Shown: positions 48,051-59,804 of the stretch, piece after piece
How positions within the stretch are numbered: the stretch's first letter is position 1
Layout: each line of letters opens with the position of its first letter
Assembly (NCBI RefSeq): GCF_000764305.2
Contig: NW_025932718.1
Coordinates: 1-64,000 of the forward strand
Source: Hyalella azteca
Lineage: Eukaryota; Arthropoda; Malacostraca; Amphipoda; Hyalellidae
Direction of reading: 5' to 3'
Length of the DNA: 64,000 nucleotides
Translations under genes and position numbers: made by a program
The notes under the pieces: generated by a model
The model's database searches: none
Seen by the model: only the letters and a program-made list of their open reading frames with translations
Told to the model about the DNA's origin: nothing

Positions 48051-49938
48051 GTAAGTTCCCTGCTCGTTGTTTCGTGCGTTCTTTCTTTGCTCGTCTGCAA
48101 CTTTTTGCCCAATGAATGACACTCTTGCTCAACGCTTAATTAATAACTTAATCGCTTCATAACACCTAACATTTATTGCACCATTGCTGACTTTCTTCAT
48201 TGCTTCCTCTATTTTCTCAGAGTTTCCATTGATCGGTACACTTTGTGCCCAAAATAACTAAAATGATCTTGATAAATTTCTATACCAACTTATTGGGTCA
48301 GTAGTTTTCAATAATTTAAAGTTGAAAAAAAAATTATACTTTGCGGTTGACAGATCAGATTCAAGCAAATGTGCAGTCCATATTGTAATCAATAATCATG
48401 CCCTCTCAGACTCTACACACTCCATTGCTGGAATAAAGAATATTAATAATATTGGACGAGTTTTCCCTTTCTGGCCTTCAAAATTGTATATTACCAGCCT
48501 TCTTTGAATCAATACTTCTAATGCCCAGATGAAGTTATTTGTAGATAACCCAATTTAATTACTTAGTTTCGTCCTATATTTCGGAGCATCCAGTGCTTTA
48601 GATTTCATCCAAGTCGAATCACTCTAACTTGGAATTATCTTAGTCCAAATGAAAAAGTGATATTAGTTCTCGTGTACGTGTTGCAAATGTTTGATGATAG
48701 TTTGTATATAAATTGATCGCAGCGACTAAAATTGATACAAACAACGAGTCAGGGGAGTAGTTGATAATGTAGAAGCATTCTTTAGTAGTTTATCCTTATT
48801 TATTGGTTTATCTTATTGCATTCAATTGGGAGTGAAGAACATGGCATGTGGAAAATGCATGATAAATATGAGTGGAAAAATCGAGTGCATTTCTTTTTTT
48901 CCTGTGGAATTAGCTTCTCCTGCCTATATACGTTCTAATGGCTGATATCATTGTTATGACCTCACCAAGACTTACCTTTACACTCACACGGAAATCACCG
49001 TTACCGCTTGCTTCAATTACGCGTGATCGTGCAACATTTGGCAATGCAAGTCATTTAAAATTCTCGTCAACAAAAGAATGAACTAAGTTTTAATATTTCC
49101 AATCTATGTGGAATTTGATAATAACTTATTGAATAAATAGGTGAGAGGTTATTTTTCGATTGATTGCATCAAAATTTAATTTTATCATTTTTTTGGATAT
49201 TTGCCTTCATTAATAAATGTAGATCCAATGCAATCATGACTGATCTCAGGTTTTCAAGAGTGATTCAAATTCTCATGGATCGTGGACTTTTTAAACCTTC
49301 AAAAACTAGACTAAATATCACAAAACCTTCTATTCATTAATACAGATGCTACTTTAGTTACCACGGAACGCATTGACGATACGAAAATAATTTAATTGAA
49401 TATCCTATATGCCGTTTTATTAGTCGTTTGTTATATGATATGTATAGTGAAGATACTTATGGCAATTCGAAGCTCTCAAATCATATAATTTGCATTCAAT
49501 AAAAAACCTTGAATTGCGGTGTTGCTGGACGGTTGTTACGTTTCTGATTATATTTAGTCATCTAAGCCAGGTGACCAATAACAATTAACATTCTTTTCTA
49601 ATTCCGAGTTAGATTGTTTGTAGTTTCGAGCATTTGTACACCATGTACAGTGTCCTACTTCCGTATAACTTGTTGAACAATAACTTGTTACTAATAATTT
49701 TATTATTTAATAATGTTATACGATAATGATGCTCGTCAACATTCTGAACATTTTTCTTTGTGATATTGCCCGACGTTGATGCTCTAGCGCCCTTGACGAA
49801 ATTTAAATAGTGTGAACAATGGCATATCCAATCAAATGAGTATAATATTTCATCTGGTATGTTGATGTCACATAGTAGAATATGTTTGTAAATTGAATTG
49901 AAGAACTTGATTGTGGACGTCGATGATGTGCTCGGCAG
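48051..49938 (+). other. SK intron 7
   Basis: Begins gtaagt and ends gatgtgctcggcag. AT-rich; no additional exon, repeat or mobile element recognised. Confidence 0.65.
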
Positions 49939-50049
49939 GGCGCGGGGTGCACGGCATTGCTGGTTGCTGTCGTGTCCAGAAAAATGGAACTTTCTAGAGC
50001 CGAGAAACACGTGCATAACTTCATGATGGACACTCAGCTCACTAAAAGG
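49939..50049 (+). CDS. SK: SK channel exon 8: inner S6 and start of the calmodulin-binding domain
   Basis: Thirty-seven codons, phase 0 on both sides, between ctcggcag and gtgagg. It encodes [20 protein letters not shown], then [17 protein letters not shown], residues 716-752. The first part completes S6 and lines the inner gate; the second begins the helix that carries constitutively bound calmodulin. Sequence agreement with the SK family is near complete here. Since this exon is constant, inner-gate residues such as the Ala of GAGC do not vary between the 7A and 7B forms. Confidence 0.97.
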
Positions 50050-50509
50050 GTGAGGCGTCGCAGTGCTAAGCTAGATTTTTTATATCGTGTGGTTGTTATA
50101 TCTTCCATGATCGTTTTAGTTTAAGATCCTACCGGTCGTTTTATAACTGATTTGTTGTGTGACATAAAACTTAGTTGTTGTATCACTGAGTTTTTGCATC
50201 CTCGTTACCATCACGATATAGTTGATCAGAAAGATGAAAATTTACAACTGCCTTAAATCTCTAGTCGGTATAGACAATTTTTATGAAAAACTGTTGTTAC
50301 TCACGGCAGTTGGAATGGTCAGTGCATCGAGTATGTATGGGGAATTAGATTGAACTTATCTATACCATCTTTGAAACCCAAAACTGCTAGAATCTTCATC
50401 CAGGCATTTTTCATTCAAAATATATTACTTGCGCTCTCCATATGCATGCATCATGTAGTATGAACTTGAATATACAATACAACATATTTCTTTTATCTCT
50501 AATGTGCAG
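50050..50509 (+). other. SK intron 8
   Basis: Begins gtgagg and ends taatgtgcag. No repeat or exon recognised. Confidence 0.7.
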
Positions 50510-50637
50510 CTCAAAAACTCGGCAGCGAACGTGTTGAGGGAAACTTGGCTCATCTACAAGCACACAAAGTTGGTTAAGAAGATCAACCACAGCAGAGTGC
50601 GAACCCATCAGCGCAAGTTTCTTCTCGCCATCTACGC
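50510..50637 (+). CDS. SK: SK channel exon 9: calmodulin-binding domain core
   Basis: 128 nt between atgtgcag and gtgagt, ending two bases into an Ala codon. It encodes [20 protein letters not shown], then [22 protein letters not shown], residues 753-795. This is the basic, Trp-containing segment that binds Ca2+-free calmodulin and the neighbouring dimer contact. The donor used is the first of eight GTGAGT-like sites made by a 25-bp minisatellite; only this one keeps the frame to exon 10. Read-through into the repeat gives Tyr-Ala-stop, truncating the protein inside the calmodulin-binding domain. Confidence 0.97.
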
Positions 50638-50832
50638 GTGAGTAACGGCCACTCGTGTACGCGTGAGTAACGGCCACTCATGTACGCGTGAGTAACGGCC
50701 ACTCGTGTACGCGTGAGTAACGGCCACTCGTGTACGCGTGAGTAACGGCCACTCGTGTACGTGTGATTAACGGCCACTCGTATACGCGTGAGTAACGGCC
50801 ACTCGTGTACGCGTGAGTAACGGCCACTCGTA
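50633..50832 (+). repeat. 25-bp minisatellite, 8 units, overlapping and copying the exon 9 donor site
   Basis: Unit TACGCGTGAGTAACGGCCACTCGTG. Donor-like GTGAGT occurs at 50638 (the real site), 50663, 50688, 50713, 50738, 50788 and 50813; the copy at 50763 reads GTGATT. The first unit includes the last five exon bases (TACGC). The unit length is not a multiple of three. Within each unit, CGTGAGT can pair with ACTCGTG using two G-U pairs, so single units may fold over the site. Confidence 0.96.
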
Positions 50833-51066
50833 TTTCTCCAAGAAACGAATGTTTCGTCGGTTGCAAGTCGTTCAGGAAGTTAACTTATATAATGAACGAA
50901 GTATCGATTTTCACATGTCATTCATCATCATCACTACTTACATTCAAGATCAAATTCAGACGTTACCGAACATTCCGTAACCTTAACAGCTTTCGACAAT
51001 CAAACACGCTATTAAAGATGTGATGTGAATTGCAACTTTTATGTAATAAGTTCTCCTCTTCTGCAG

Positions 51067-51136
51067 ATTGCGTAAAGTCAAGATGGACCAGAGGAAACTG
51101 TTGGACAATGCCAGCACCATCACCGACATGGCAAAG
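51067..51136 (+). CDS. SK: SK channel exon 10: end of the calmodulin-binding domain
   Basis: Seventy nt between cttctgcag and gtgagc. It starts with the last base of the Ala codon and ends at phase 0. It encodes LRKVKMDQRKLLDNASTITD followed by MAK, residues 796-818. LRKVKMDQRKL is the conserved helix in which Ca2+-loaded calmodulin N-lobe contacts are made. It joins in phase to the coiled coil in the last exon. Confidence 0.96.
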
Positions 51137-51559
51137 GTGAGCCCTGCTTAAAAATGGTATGCAAAATCACAAACGCGTTGTCGATGGAAATAGATAACGT
51201 TAATTCATATTTAAGATTGATTTCGAAGCTTTCACGAACTCCGATTTTTATTGTTCGAAAATTTTCACATATTTACGTCAAATTTTAAATCTGCAGCGTT
51301 CCAACTGAGTGCTAACTTGATTTTCTTTAGTGGGACTATCATGGTAAAATATTTTAAAAATATTTTTCGATAAAACTTTCATTCGTAATGTTCCACCACC
51401 GTATTCCGTCAGTAATTTCTTGTTTTGTGGAAGGGATAAATTTTACTCGCCCAAATTAATCTAAATTTTTACCTCTATGTAAAAGTAATTTGTTATCAAT
51501 AATCAAAGTCTGGCGTGGAACTTAAAACCTCTCCGCTAATATCACTAACTATTTTTCAG

Positions 51560-52213
51560 ATGCAAAATAACATGTACGAGTTGGTGTCTGATATGAGCGG
51601 CCGTCAGGGTGTACTGGAGGACAGAATAGCCACGGTGGAGGACAGGTTATCTCAACTGCAGGACAGTGTAGACAGTTTACCTGACATCCTCAGCCGCTGC
51701 TTGCAAGAATCGCTTGAACAAAAGCGGCCCCAGAACACCCTTCATCCTGACATGGCTGTACGGCAAACCACTCACGGTTCCACCCAACACACGCACACTC
51801 TAACGCCGTATAGTCACCCGTTAACACCACACACACACTCACTGTCTCCCACCCCACTCATACCTCACCCTCTAACTCCTCCTCGTACCACTCAGCATTG
51901 GTCGCAACAGCTACAACAACAACAGCAACAACAACAGCAACAACAACAACCTACTTCAATTCCCCCTCCTGTATATCCTAGAGCGAGCCTCAGTAACGCC
52001 TCTAGTTCCTTCGTAGGCTCTACAGCCTCCTCTACCCTTACTTCGGCGCCTCCTGCAGCTGTGAGCTCGGCTAGTAATAGTAGTAGTAGTGCTGGTGCTA
52101 CCACACAGTTAGTTGGTGCTGGTGCTACCACACAGTTAGTTGGTGCCCCTGTGGTGACATCAACCAGTAAACCTCCCTCACTACCAGCCAGAAGTACTAG
52201 CAGTGATACTTGA
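51560..52213 (+). CDS. SK: SK channel exon 11: coiled coil and Gln/Ser/Thr-rich C terminus
   Basis: Last coding exon, from atttttcag to TGA (52211-52213), 217 codons, residues 819-1035. It opens with the coiled coil that closes the SK calmodulin domain (MYELVSDMSGRQGVLEDRIA, then TVEDRLSQLQDSVDSLPDIL). It continues with a low-complexity tail: a His/Thr/Pro-rich part (TQHTHTLTPYSHPLTPHTHS), a 12-Gln tract (937-948), a poly-Ser stretch and a 27-bp tandem duplication encoding AGATTQLVG twice (52091-52144). The tail is not conserved in the family as I know it; the Gln tract is coded mainly by CAA with CAG interruptions. No PDZ-type end is obvious. Confidence 0.95.
   Translation: MQNNMYELVSDMSGRQGVLEDRIATVEDRLSQLQDSVDSLPDILSRCLQESLEQKRPQNTLHPDMAVRQTTHGSTQHTHTLTPYSHPLTPHTHSLSPTPLIPHPLTPPRTTQHWSQQLQQQQQQQQQQQQPTSIPPPVYPRASLSNASSSFVGSTASSTLTSAPPAAVSSASNSSSSAGATTQLVGAGATTQLVGAPVVTSTSKPPSLPARSTSSDT
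52091..52144 (+). repeat. 27-bp perfect tandem duplication in the SK C-terminal exon
   Basis: GCTGGTGCTACCACACAGTT plus AGTTGGT occurs twice with no differences, duplicating nine residues in frame. The perfect identity implies a recent event. Confidence 0.95.
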
Positions 52214-52317
52214 GAGAAGTAGAACGATAATAGTTTCCTATTGGATTAGTTCATCTCAGATTTGTTCGATCGTGCTTATGTTTAAATAATTAAGATTTTA
52301 TTAATACTATATTCATA

Positions 52318-52343
52318 AATAAATCTTTACTTTACACAATAAA
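52318..52343 (+). terminator. Polyadenylation signals of the SK gene
   Basis: AATAAA at 52318-52323 and again at 52338-52343, about 105-130 bp after the stop codon. They would give a short 3' UTR; longer forms are possible. Confidence 0.6.
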
Positions 52344-55300
52344 TGAAAATAATTATAATAGACGCTTAGAATGTTACTTAGCTTTTAAAATATCGTATAC
52401 TCGCTTAATATTCTCACAAGAGACTACAGATTTCAACACGTAATTCATAAAGGGGCTGAATGAAGGACAGCCTTTATCAGAAAGCCTGGCGACCGCTGCG
52501 CTCTCTTCTCAACCGTCCGGTGTCGCTTGCACTTCGCGCTCGCTCCTCATTCTAGAAAACGTGTCGCTCATACTTGGAATAAAATTTATTAGATAAGTGG
52601 GAAATAATGCAGATGGATTAGTAAAAATTATTGTAGATGGATTAGTATAAATATTATATTCAAGAGTTTTCTAAATAGTCACTAAAGCATACGAATACGT
52701 ACAGATTGATTATCTATAACGTGTCATCACTAATGGGTTATCCCTCTAAATTTCCAATAACTACTTAAGGAAATAAGCTCAAGTCTGTGAAGGAAATGAA
52801 TAACAATATAGAGTGCCGGCACCTGAAGAAACCGTTGTAATTAGTATTTTTTCGTATCAATTTAATAAACTAAATCTACCTGGTCTCGGTATTTAGGAGA
52901 GAAGTGGTTGTTGAATCGAAGCAACTCTTCCCGATTCCAAAGTATTCAAAATTCTGAAAGTTGGCTGGTAGGCTATTTACCTGCGCCAGCCTCTACTGAG
53001 GAAGTTCATCGTCTTCTTGAGAAAGGTTGATTATCTTTAATAGGATTGCTAGAAATATGCTGGTGCAGTTAAATTGTAAAATTGGTTGAAATGCTATGCT
53101 CGGAATCGCTGACAGTAATGGGGCTCTCAATATTTTCGCGCGTATAAAGTTTAAATCGTTAAAGAAACTAATTAATTTGAACAATCGTATCTGGTCTTCG
53201 AATATCCTTGCCACCTCTGGTCAAGCATCTCGTAAATTCATCCACCATAATACACATCAGTTTATTCCTAACGTTCAATTATTCACAATTGTTAGTTAGA
53301 ATTTTAAATTGTTGATACGTGAGCTCGAAGTGAATAATTTGTAGAATAGTAACAGCCTATTAAATCCTGGACCAATTCTAAAGGCCAACTGTAGAATAAT
53401 GACTGCCTTGCTTATAGTTAAAGCTTTTAAATTCTACACTTTTCGCTTAGCAGGTAGATAGCGTTGAATTACTTATCAACGTCTGAGAAATGGGGTCAGG
53501 CAGAACATTTTCGGCATCGAGATCAATGAAGAAGTCGATTTTTGAACACCAAGGCTTCGAAATTACGGACAACGTATAACTGATCAAAATGTTCACGACC
53601 GGGACGCAATTTTTTCGGCCAATTATTTATTGAGAGGCATAATTACAATTATTAGTTTCAGTAGAACTTTTGCCAAGAATAATTGCAAAAATATCCGCAT
53701 TTGGTTCTTGAAGATTCCAGCAGAGTTAGTGTCATTGTAATTAAACGATGAATTGACAATTTGCCCTATGGTAATGTTGTGTTCACTCAATTCGCGCTAT
53801 GGACAATTCTGATTATTTGAATCTGCTAACTCGCAGTCATCGTATCGAAATCTTCGTTTAGATGTTCCAATAGCTGATTATTTACCAAGGAAAGGACAAG
53901 TTCACTTGCGAAATTTTTCAATCATAGATCTGAATAGATTCGAAGGGACCATCTGCCTTCTATGTCATCAATGGGCTTCAGTAAAACTGCAAGTGATGCG
54001 CTAGAATAAAGATATGACGACATGTGTTGGTGTCTTGGAAGTGTAACATGAACATAACGAAGTGAAAGCATAATAGAAACATATACTTATCACGAGTTTA
54101 ATTAGCATGAGTTCTGTTATAGGCACTGTTAGTTATCACTCTTAATATAAGGAAGTTATTTAGCTATGGTGAATTGATCGTTGCGTTGCCCGTGGCTCCG
54201 TTCCGGAGCAGCCTAGTCGTGTAGCGTTTCATTTATTGTTCTATGTATTCTTAACAAACTTCAATGTAGCAAAGAATAAGGTGAAGTCGACACGTAAAGT
54301 CAGTCTTATGATTATACAATGTGACGTATATATTTTTATCTGCATGATGCTCAGGAAAAAACACTAGATTATAAATTAAACAAATTTCTATGTTCTATTT
54401 GGCTAATAATATCCTAAAAAACAAGTAACAGATATGGTGATTTCAAATGGGAATATAAAATTGAATATAATTAAAATCTATGCCCCTTTAAAATATTGAA
54501 AACGTCGTGGGCATCTTGTTTTAAACTTCTTTGACAATAATTATAATGGAAATGTATTTTGTTCATTTAACGTGAGGAACAGAGCAGAGCGTGCGCGTTT
54601 ACTTTTTACCAAAAGCGCAACTATCAGCAGTTAGTATTATTCGAGACTCTAAGAGCTATACAAGAAATGTTAAAACTCGTGCAGGACGCTGAATGAAATG
54701 AGTTTTATCATTTCACGTCCAATCTAAATCAAAACACTTCAGCCGCGTAATAAATGGCTGGACTGACAATGCAATGTGAATGCTAGTGAGTCTGACATTA
54801 CCGTTTCAAAAATTGACAACGCGCGCAAATGCATCGACTTAGCTCTCAAAATTGCAACTACGCTTATCCGATGTTCTATGCTACTCGTGTGAAATTGTTA
54901 TATACTATATTGTAGATAGCTAACAATTGTGAACATCATTCGCTAGTTATTTTGATAGTTGGTGATCGACTTCACGAGCTTTGATTGCAAGCTTATGTCG
55001 GGTTATCGCTTAAGAACGGTTACTTACTTAACACATATCTTGTTGAAGCTCCCATTATTTAATTTCTTTAATGCAAAAAAGTTACGTGATGAACGAAATT
55101 ATTATTTTTTTCTTAGATTGCTGCCAGTTTTCGAAATCTTTGAGAAGTACGTTACTATTCACATGAAATGAGAACAACAAGGAATTATGCAGTAAATCTA
55201 CATTTAGGTGCTTCTCCAAAAATGTACAATTCAGAGAGAAAAATGAACAATTACTATACTTTAATTGTGTAATTCTTAAGGCTTTTCCAATGTTTAAAAA

Positions 55301-58300
55301 ACCTATGAACAGCAGGAATATTTAAATTAAACTAGGTAAAGCGCTAGGACTATAGCTGTGTGATGTTTGTTACATTGTTGATTGCTAGTTTTGTAAAATG
55401 CATATATACTTAAATCTATTTATATAAATGAAACACAATTATAATGACATGAAATTAGGCACCTATGGTAGAGTATTTTCTTTGCCATTTCATCTTTTTC
55501 ACCGACTTTTTCTGACTGCTAAACGGCTGAGGAATATAGTATCCGTCTTATAATTAAAATTAACATCTTGCCTCGACCAGCGTTAGCTATCATAATTTTC
55601 CTCATTATTAAATTCATTTTGACTATGTAGGATTTTGTGCTGCATTTTCACTTTATTCGGTATTAAAGTTTATACATTTTATTCACTCGTAAAAATGTAA
55701 ACGGTTTACTGGACCACTAAATTGAATGACGAGCTAATGCATCATCTCAAAAAGATTATAAATTCGCATGTATTCTTTAAAATTTCAGAACTTTTCATAT
55801 CAACTTCAATACAGTAGAAGGTAATAATTCATTTGAAATAATTAGAGCAATATTGTATTTTAGATTTTATGTTTGCCGTTTCATTTCTCTTCGATTTCTG
55901 TAATATTAGCAAACAAAAAGTTTACTAACAACAGCAACAATGTCAATATTCTTCAAGTAACTTCCTATATTAATACTTAAGAGGTAGCTCTCTCGTTTTT
56001 CAAGCTTTTTAGTACCAAATTGAGGAACCTAATTTACCATCTATTACAAATTAATTAAACCAAAAGGGATTCAGAACAACCCCGACCGTTTTTAAAATAA
56101 TTAGCAATTATTTCAGGTATCGTTTCTATAAGCGATCTGTTATTACTACTCAAGATTTATAATCAAACCTTATTAATATATTTCCACAAATTTTTAATTG
56201 ATAAATCTTCAGTGGTGCAATGCGCTCGTAGTTCCGGTACAAAAAATTGATTGTCTGATGGAATCAATGCGAAAACAAAGGTAGTATCCAAATTCATATC
56301 ATATCGATCGTAAAAAACATTTGACTTCTGTATGTTTTCTGTATAAAAGAAAACCAGCATGTAAAACGTTACTCGTAGTAATTCTGCCGATATTCGGTGC
56401 ACTAGTTCGACTGGCAGTGTTGTTATGAAAAGAGTGGAAGTTATTTGACTGGCTCTTATACTGATAATATTACGTTAATTATTACTGAGAATATTATGTT
56501 AATTAAAGCACGTGCAAAGTATTTTCCTAGCACCAATATTGTTAAAACGATTGTAGGTTAGGCCACATCAAGCTCCGCTTCAACTCTGCAACTCATTACT
56601 ACACACTGAATGCATTTCTTCTACCAAGACAGAAATTCCGTTCGCACACACGGACAACAGGAATCACTTTCATGCTCGTCTTCAAACTTGAGTCAGTTGT
56701 TATAAATTACATTTAGCTCGGTTATTATTTTCTGCAGAAATTGGTGGAATTATTGGCATTCTTACCGAGGGCTTTCACTTACTAACAATAATGCATTATA
56801 AAAACAATTTTTAAAAGAGCTTTAGAAATTTGATTGCATTCTATTCTCTACTAAGACAGCCAGCATGTTGCGGCCATTATCGTTTCCTCTTATTTCTCGC
56901 GGCATTCAAGTGTCATATTGGACACATTGCAGGTGACGCAGAGATATTCGGAATACATTATCTTTGTTTTGTATCGAACTTACCACCATCCTTAGTAGTG
57001 CGGCGACATTCAAGTTCAGGTGACCAAAATACGGAATCTTCCCTCCTCCTAAGGATGCCGTAACGAATATTTCTTAAGTTAATCTATCGCGTACTGTCGA
57101 TTAGAAGAAAAATTGCAATTTCCTGGTTCATGTCCTATCAACATTTTATTTTATGAACTATTTTTATCTGATCGGTGCGAGTAAAATTTATATGTACACA
57201 TTATACAGTCTCAGGCTTTGGTGGAAAGCAGACTTATTTTTAATAAATTCTTAAATTATCTATCATTTCTGATCCAATCAGCTGAGTGCAATAGCAAAGT
57301 TAGATGGATACCATCATCATACCATTGATATGTAAAAGAATATGAATCTGTGGAGCAACTAAACGAAAATTCTCTCACTTACATCCGGCCTAATGACGTA
57401 CGCATTATAGGAAGCCAGGATACCGTCAGCAGCACAAGTCTTCAGACTTCCAGCACCGACAGCATCTCTCTTACCACTACGTTACATGCCCCATGTTCAT
57501 GTATGACATTTTTATAATTAAAATTTGAAATACCTGCTTCGATAACCGTGTTTTTATTTTTCTATTACCCAAACTATATTTTTCAATTTCAGTAGGGAAA
57601 ATGTAGAAAGAAGGAACGTACCGTTCAAAATTCTCAACATTTCGAGCTTACCCTGTATTATGTATATAGGCCAAAGCAGGAGTTTATGCGTATACCTACA
57701 ACTTTTTTATAAATTCGATAAGAGACACCGTCATACAACAAGACTACGATACGTTTGATCACGAATTACGGACGAGTGAATATAAATAAAATAAGTAACC
57801 CAAAACCACATGTATTTCCATAATCCCAAATACCATTTATATACCAACTCTTCGTAAACGAGCTGCGCTTAACATAAAAATGTTAACAGTAAAGAGAGAC
57901 CGGAACTACCTCACACTAAAAGAAATATAGCAAAGCATTTTACGTCAACATCAAGAAAAAAACGAAATAACAATATAAAAACACACGAGCGAAATAACTT
58001 GATACAAAAACACTGAAGCGGAAAACAGTTCAAGTTGAACAAGATAAGGAATCAGTCATTATTATTAACCACTAAAACATAAACTACGCGCTTTAACATA
58101 ATATATTCCGAACATGATCTTTATTATATGTGTCTTATGGCAGCAGTCGGTGGTGAACTTATGACAAGCACACAATTATTATGTGTACTTATTACAAGCA
58201 CACCATTACTTTTAGCTTCTTTCAGCCATAGCCCAACACATTTTTGTAACGCGCCAATAATCATTTGATGTATATAAATCTGGTAAAAAAAATTTAAAAT

Positions 58301-58948
58301 TGCAAAATTTGATCTAAGCAACATCGAAAAAAAAGAGTAATCTTAAATTACATAGTAATTTAATTAGTTGGGCGTGGTTTCACTATACTAAAAATTTTTT
58401 CACTTTACCCCATTTTCTATGGGTAACTAATAGGCTTCATATGTATAATTAGTAATTAGAGCACAATGCATGCAATGTTGTATGGCACTAAATAGACAAA
58501 ATTTTAAATTTGAACTAATTTTCAAGAGAGTTAGTTAGTTTAGTGGCCAAATGTTTACTAGCGCTTCAGCTATTTAGCTATCTCGCACCGAAAGTCAAGA
58601 TGAACATCACCATAGAGATGGAAAGTCTCAATTATTCATCACCCACAAGGAGCGGAAGGTCTCAGATGTCCAGCCCGCTGAAGCTGGCTCGAAGGAAGCA
58701 GCGTTAGCATCTCAAAGAGACGAAGTGACAAGGAGGGACAGGTGAAAATCAACAGAAACGAAGACACTCGAACAAGAGTTCGCTTACACGGGACGTCGGC
58801 CGCCCGCACGAGAGAGACAGAGAAGGGGAATGTAAGGAATCCTACCTACATAATAACTTAACCCCACAACTGAGACCTGCAGTCAGACACCGCGAGCTCA
58901 GCGGTGGGGTGCTCAGGAACAATCCCCCTAGGAACGCGAAATCCCATA

Positions 58949-58984
58949 GGACTTCTGACGCGCACAGACACCCGTCAGAAGTCC
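58949..58984. repeat. Perfect 12-bp inverted repeat with 12-nt loop
   Basis: GGACTTCTGACG, loop CGCACAGACACC, then CGTCAGAAGTCC. It lies in an unusually G+C-rich patch of the intergenic region. No run of T follows, so it is not a simple terminator-like signal, and its role is unknown. Confidence 0.9.
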
Positions 58985-59670
58985 CCCCTGAGGGAAATTT
59001 TCAAGCGAAAAAAAAGCGAAATGTAAGTTTCTCTTTGATAAAAACATTGAAAATTTATCAACCAACAGCAAAAATTAGCAAGAAATGCCTAATATTACTA
59101 ACTTTTTCAAAAGTAAGGCAATTACTGAACTAATTATACAAAAAAAGCGACTTGTCAGCTAAGATAAAACTAAAGTATTAAATCTTTTAGTACGTTGTGG
59201 ACCCAATACTAAACCTGTACTCCTGTGAACGTAACAGACATCAAAGCATAAATCCCGGAACGTAATTGTTTAATCACAAACTAAAGTCATTAAGCACCAA
59301 ACAAGACATGTAAATGGCATTTCTATCGTAATAAGCCTTTTTTCAACAATCCCAAACAAAAATTCTCGGCTATAACAAATTAGGACGTCGTAATAACAAG
59401 AAGATATTCCCAATTGATTCCTGAACATTTTCTACGAAAGAGGTGAAAGTTTCACCGCATGTCTGATTATATATATAGTCTATATAGACTGGTGAGCAAC
59501 TCCATTGAAATGAAAAACTGTGCTGTGGAAAGCTAAGGTTGGATCATGTCGAAATGGCCGCTTGACTGAAGGGTTCAAAAATGATGAAAACTTGGTAACT
59601 TCTTAGTAGGAAGATAGAAATGTGTAAACTATACTATAGAAATTTAGTTGAAGGCCGCTTCGCAACAATA

Positions 59671-59804
59671 GAAAAATATAACTCAGTACTCACTGCAGTG
59701 AGTGACAGAGCGATTTTCTAGTCGACGAAAACGTTAAGTCGCTGTCAGACGGACATGACGAGCACAATAGGGCATTTTTCCATAAATGAGAAAATGCGCT
59801 AAAA
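59671..59804 (+). repeat. Dispersed ~150-bp family, copy 3
   Basis: Matches copies 1 and 2 along its length, including the 16-bp palindrome ACTCACTGCAGTGAGT (59688-59703), CGGACATGACGAGCACAATA and the end TGAGAAAATGCGCTAAAA. The CGGA-repeat part is shorter than in the other copies. Confidence 0.9.

Larger units (their letters stand above)
8017..52213 (+). other. SK channel gene, whole coding span (start codon to stop codon)
   Basis: Eleven coding positions join in phase: 8017-9156, 29086-29436, 40554-40649, 41761-41885, 43027-43156, 43500-43666, 47513-47648 or 47915-48050, 49939-50049, 50510-50637, 51067-51136, 51560-52213. Lengths sum to 3108 nt, that is 1035 residues plus TGA. The product is a six-transmembrane, calmodulin-gated K+ channel subunit that acts as a tetramer in the plasma membrane. 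It opens when cytosolic Ca2+ binds the resident calmodulin and produces afterhyperpolarisation in nerve and muscle. All introns are GT-AG. Residues 380 and 497 fall at phase-0 junctions. Hallmarks seen are the VGYGD filter, [14 protein letters not shown] linker and [15 protein letters not shown] calmodulin-binding segment. It is longer than typical vertebrate SK subunits because of the N- and C-terminal low-complexity tails. Confidence 0.95.

Noticed and set aside
47909..48112. Minus-strand open frame over pore exon 7B
   Set aside because: Shadow of the conserved pore exon; the + strand reading is an unmistakable K+ channel filter.
50411..50866. Three minus-strand frames with repeated [11 protein letters not shown] motifs
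   Set aside because: Produced by the 25-bp minisatellite read antisense; no start context or family.
51892..52131. Minus-strand Cys-rich frame
   Set aside because: Antisense of the CAA/CAG tract in the SK tail; poly-Cys is a read of TTG/CTG-type repeats in the wrong frame.
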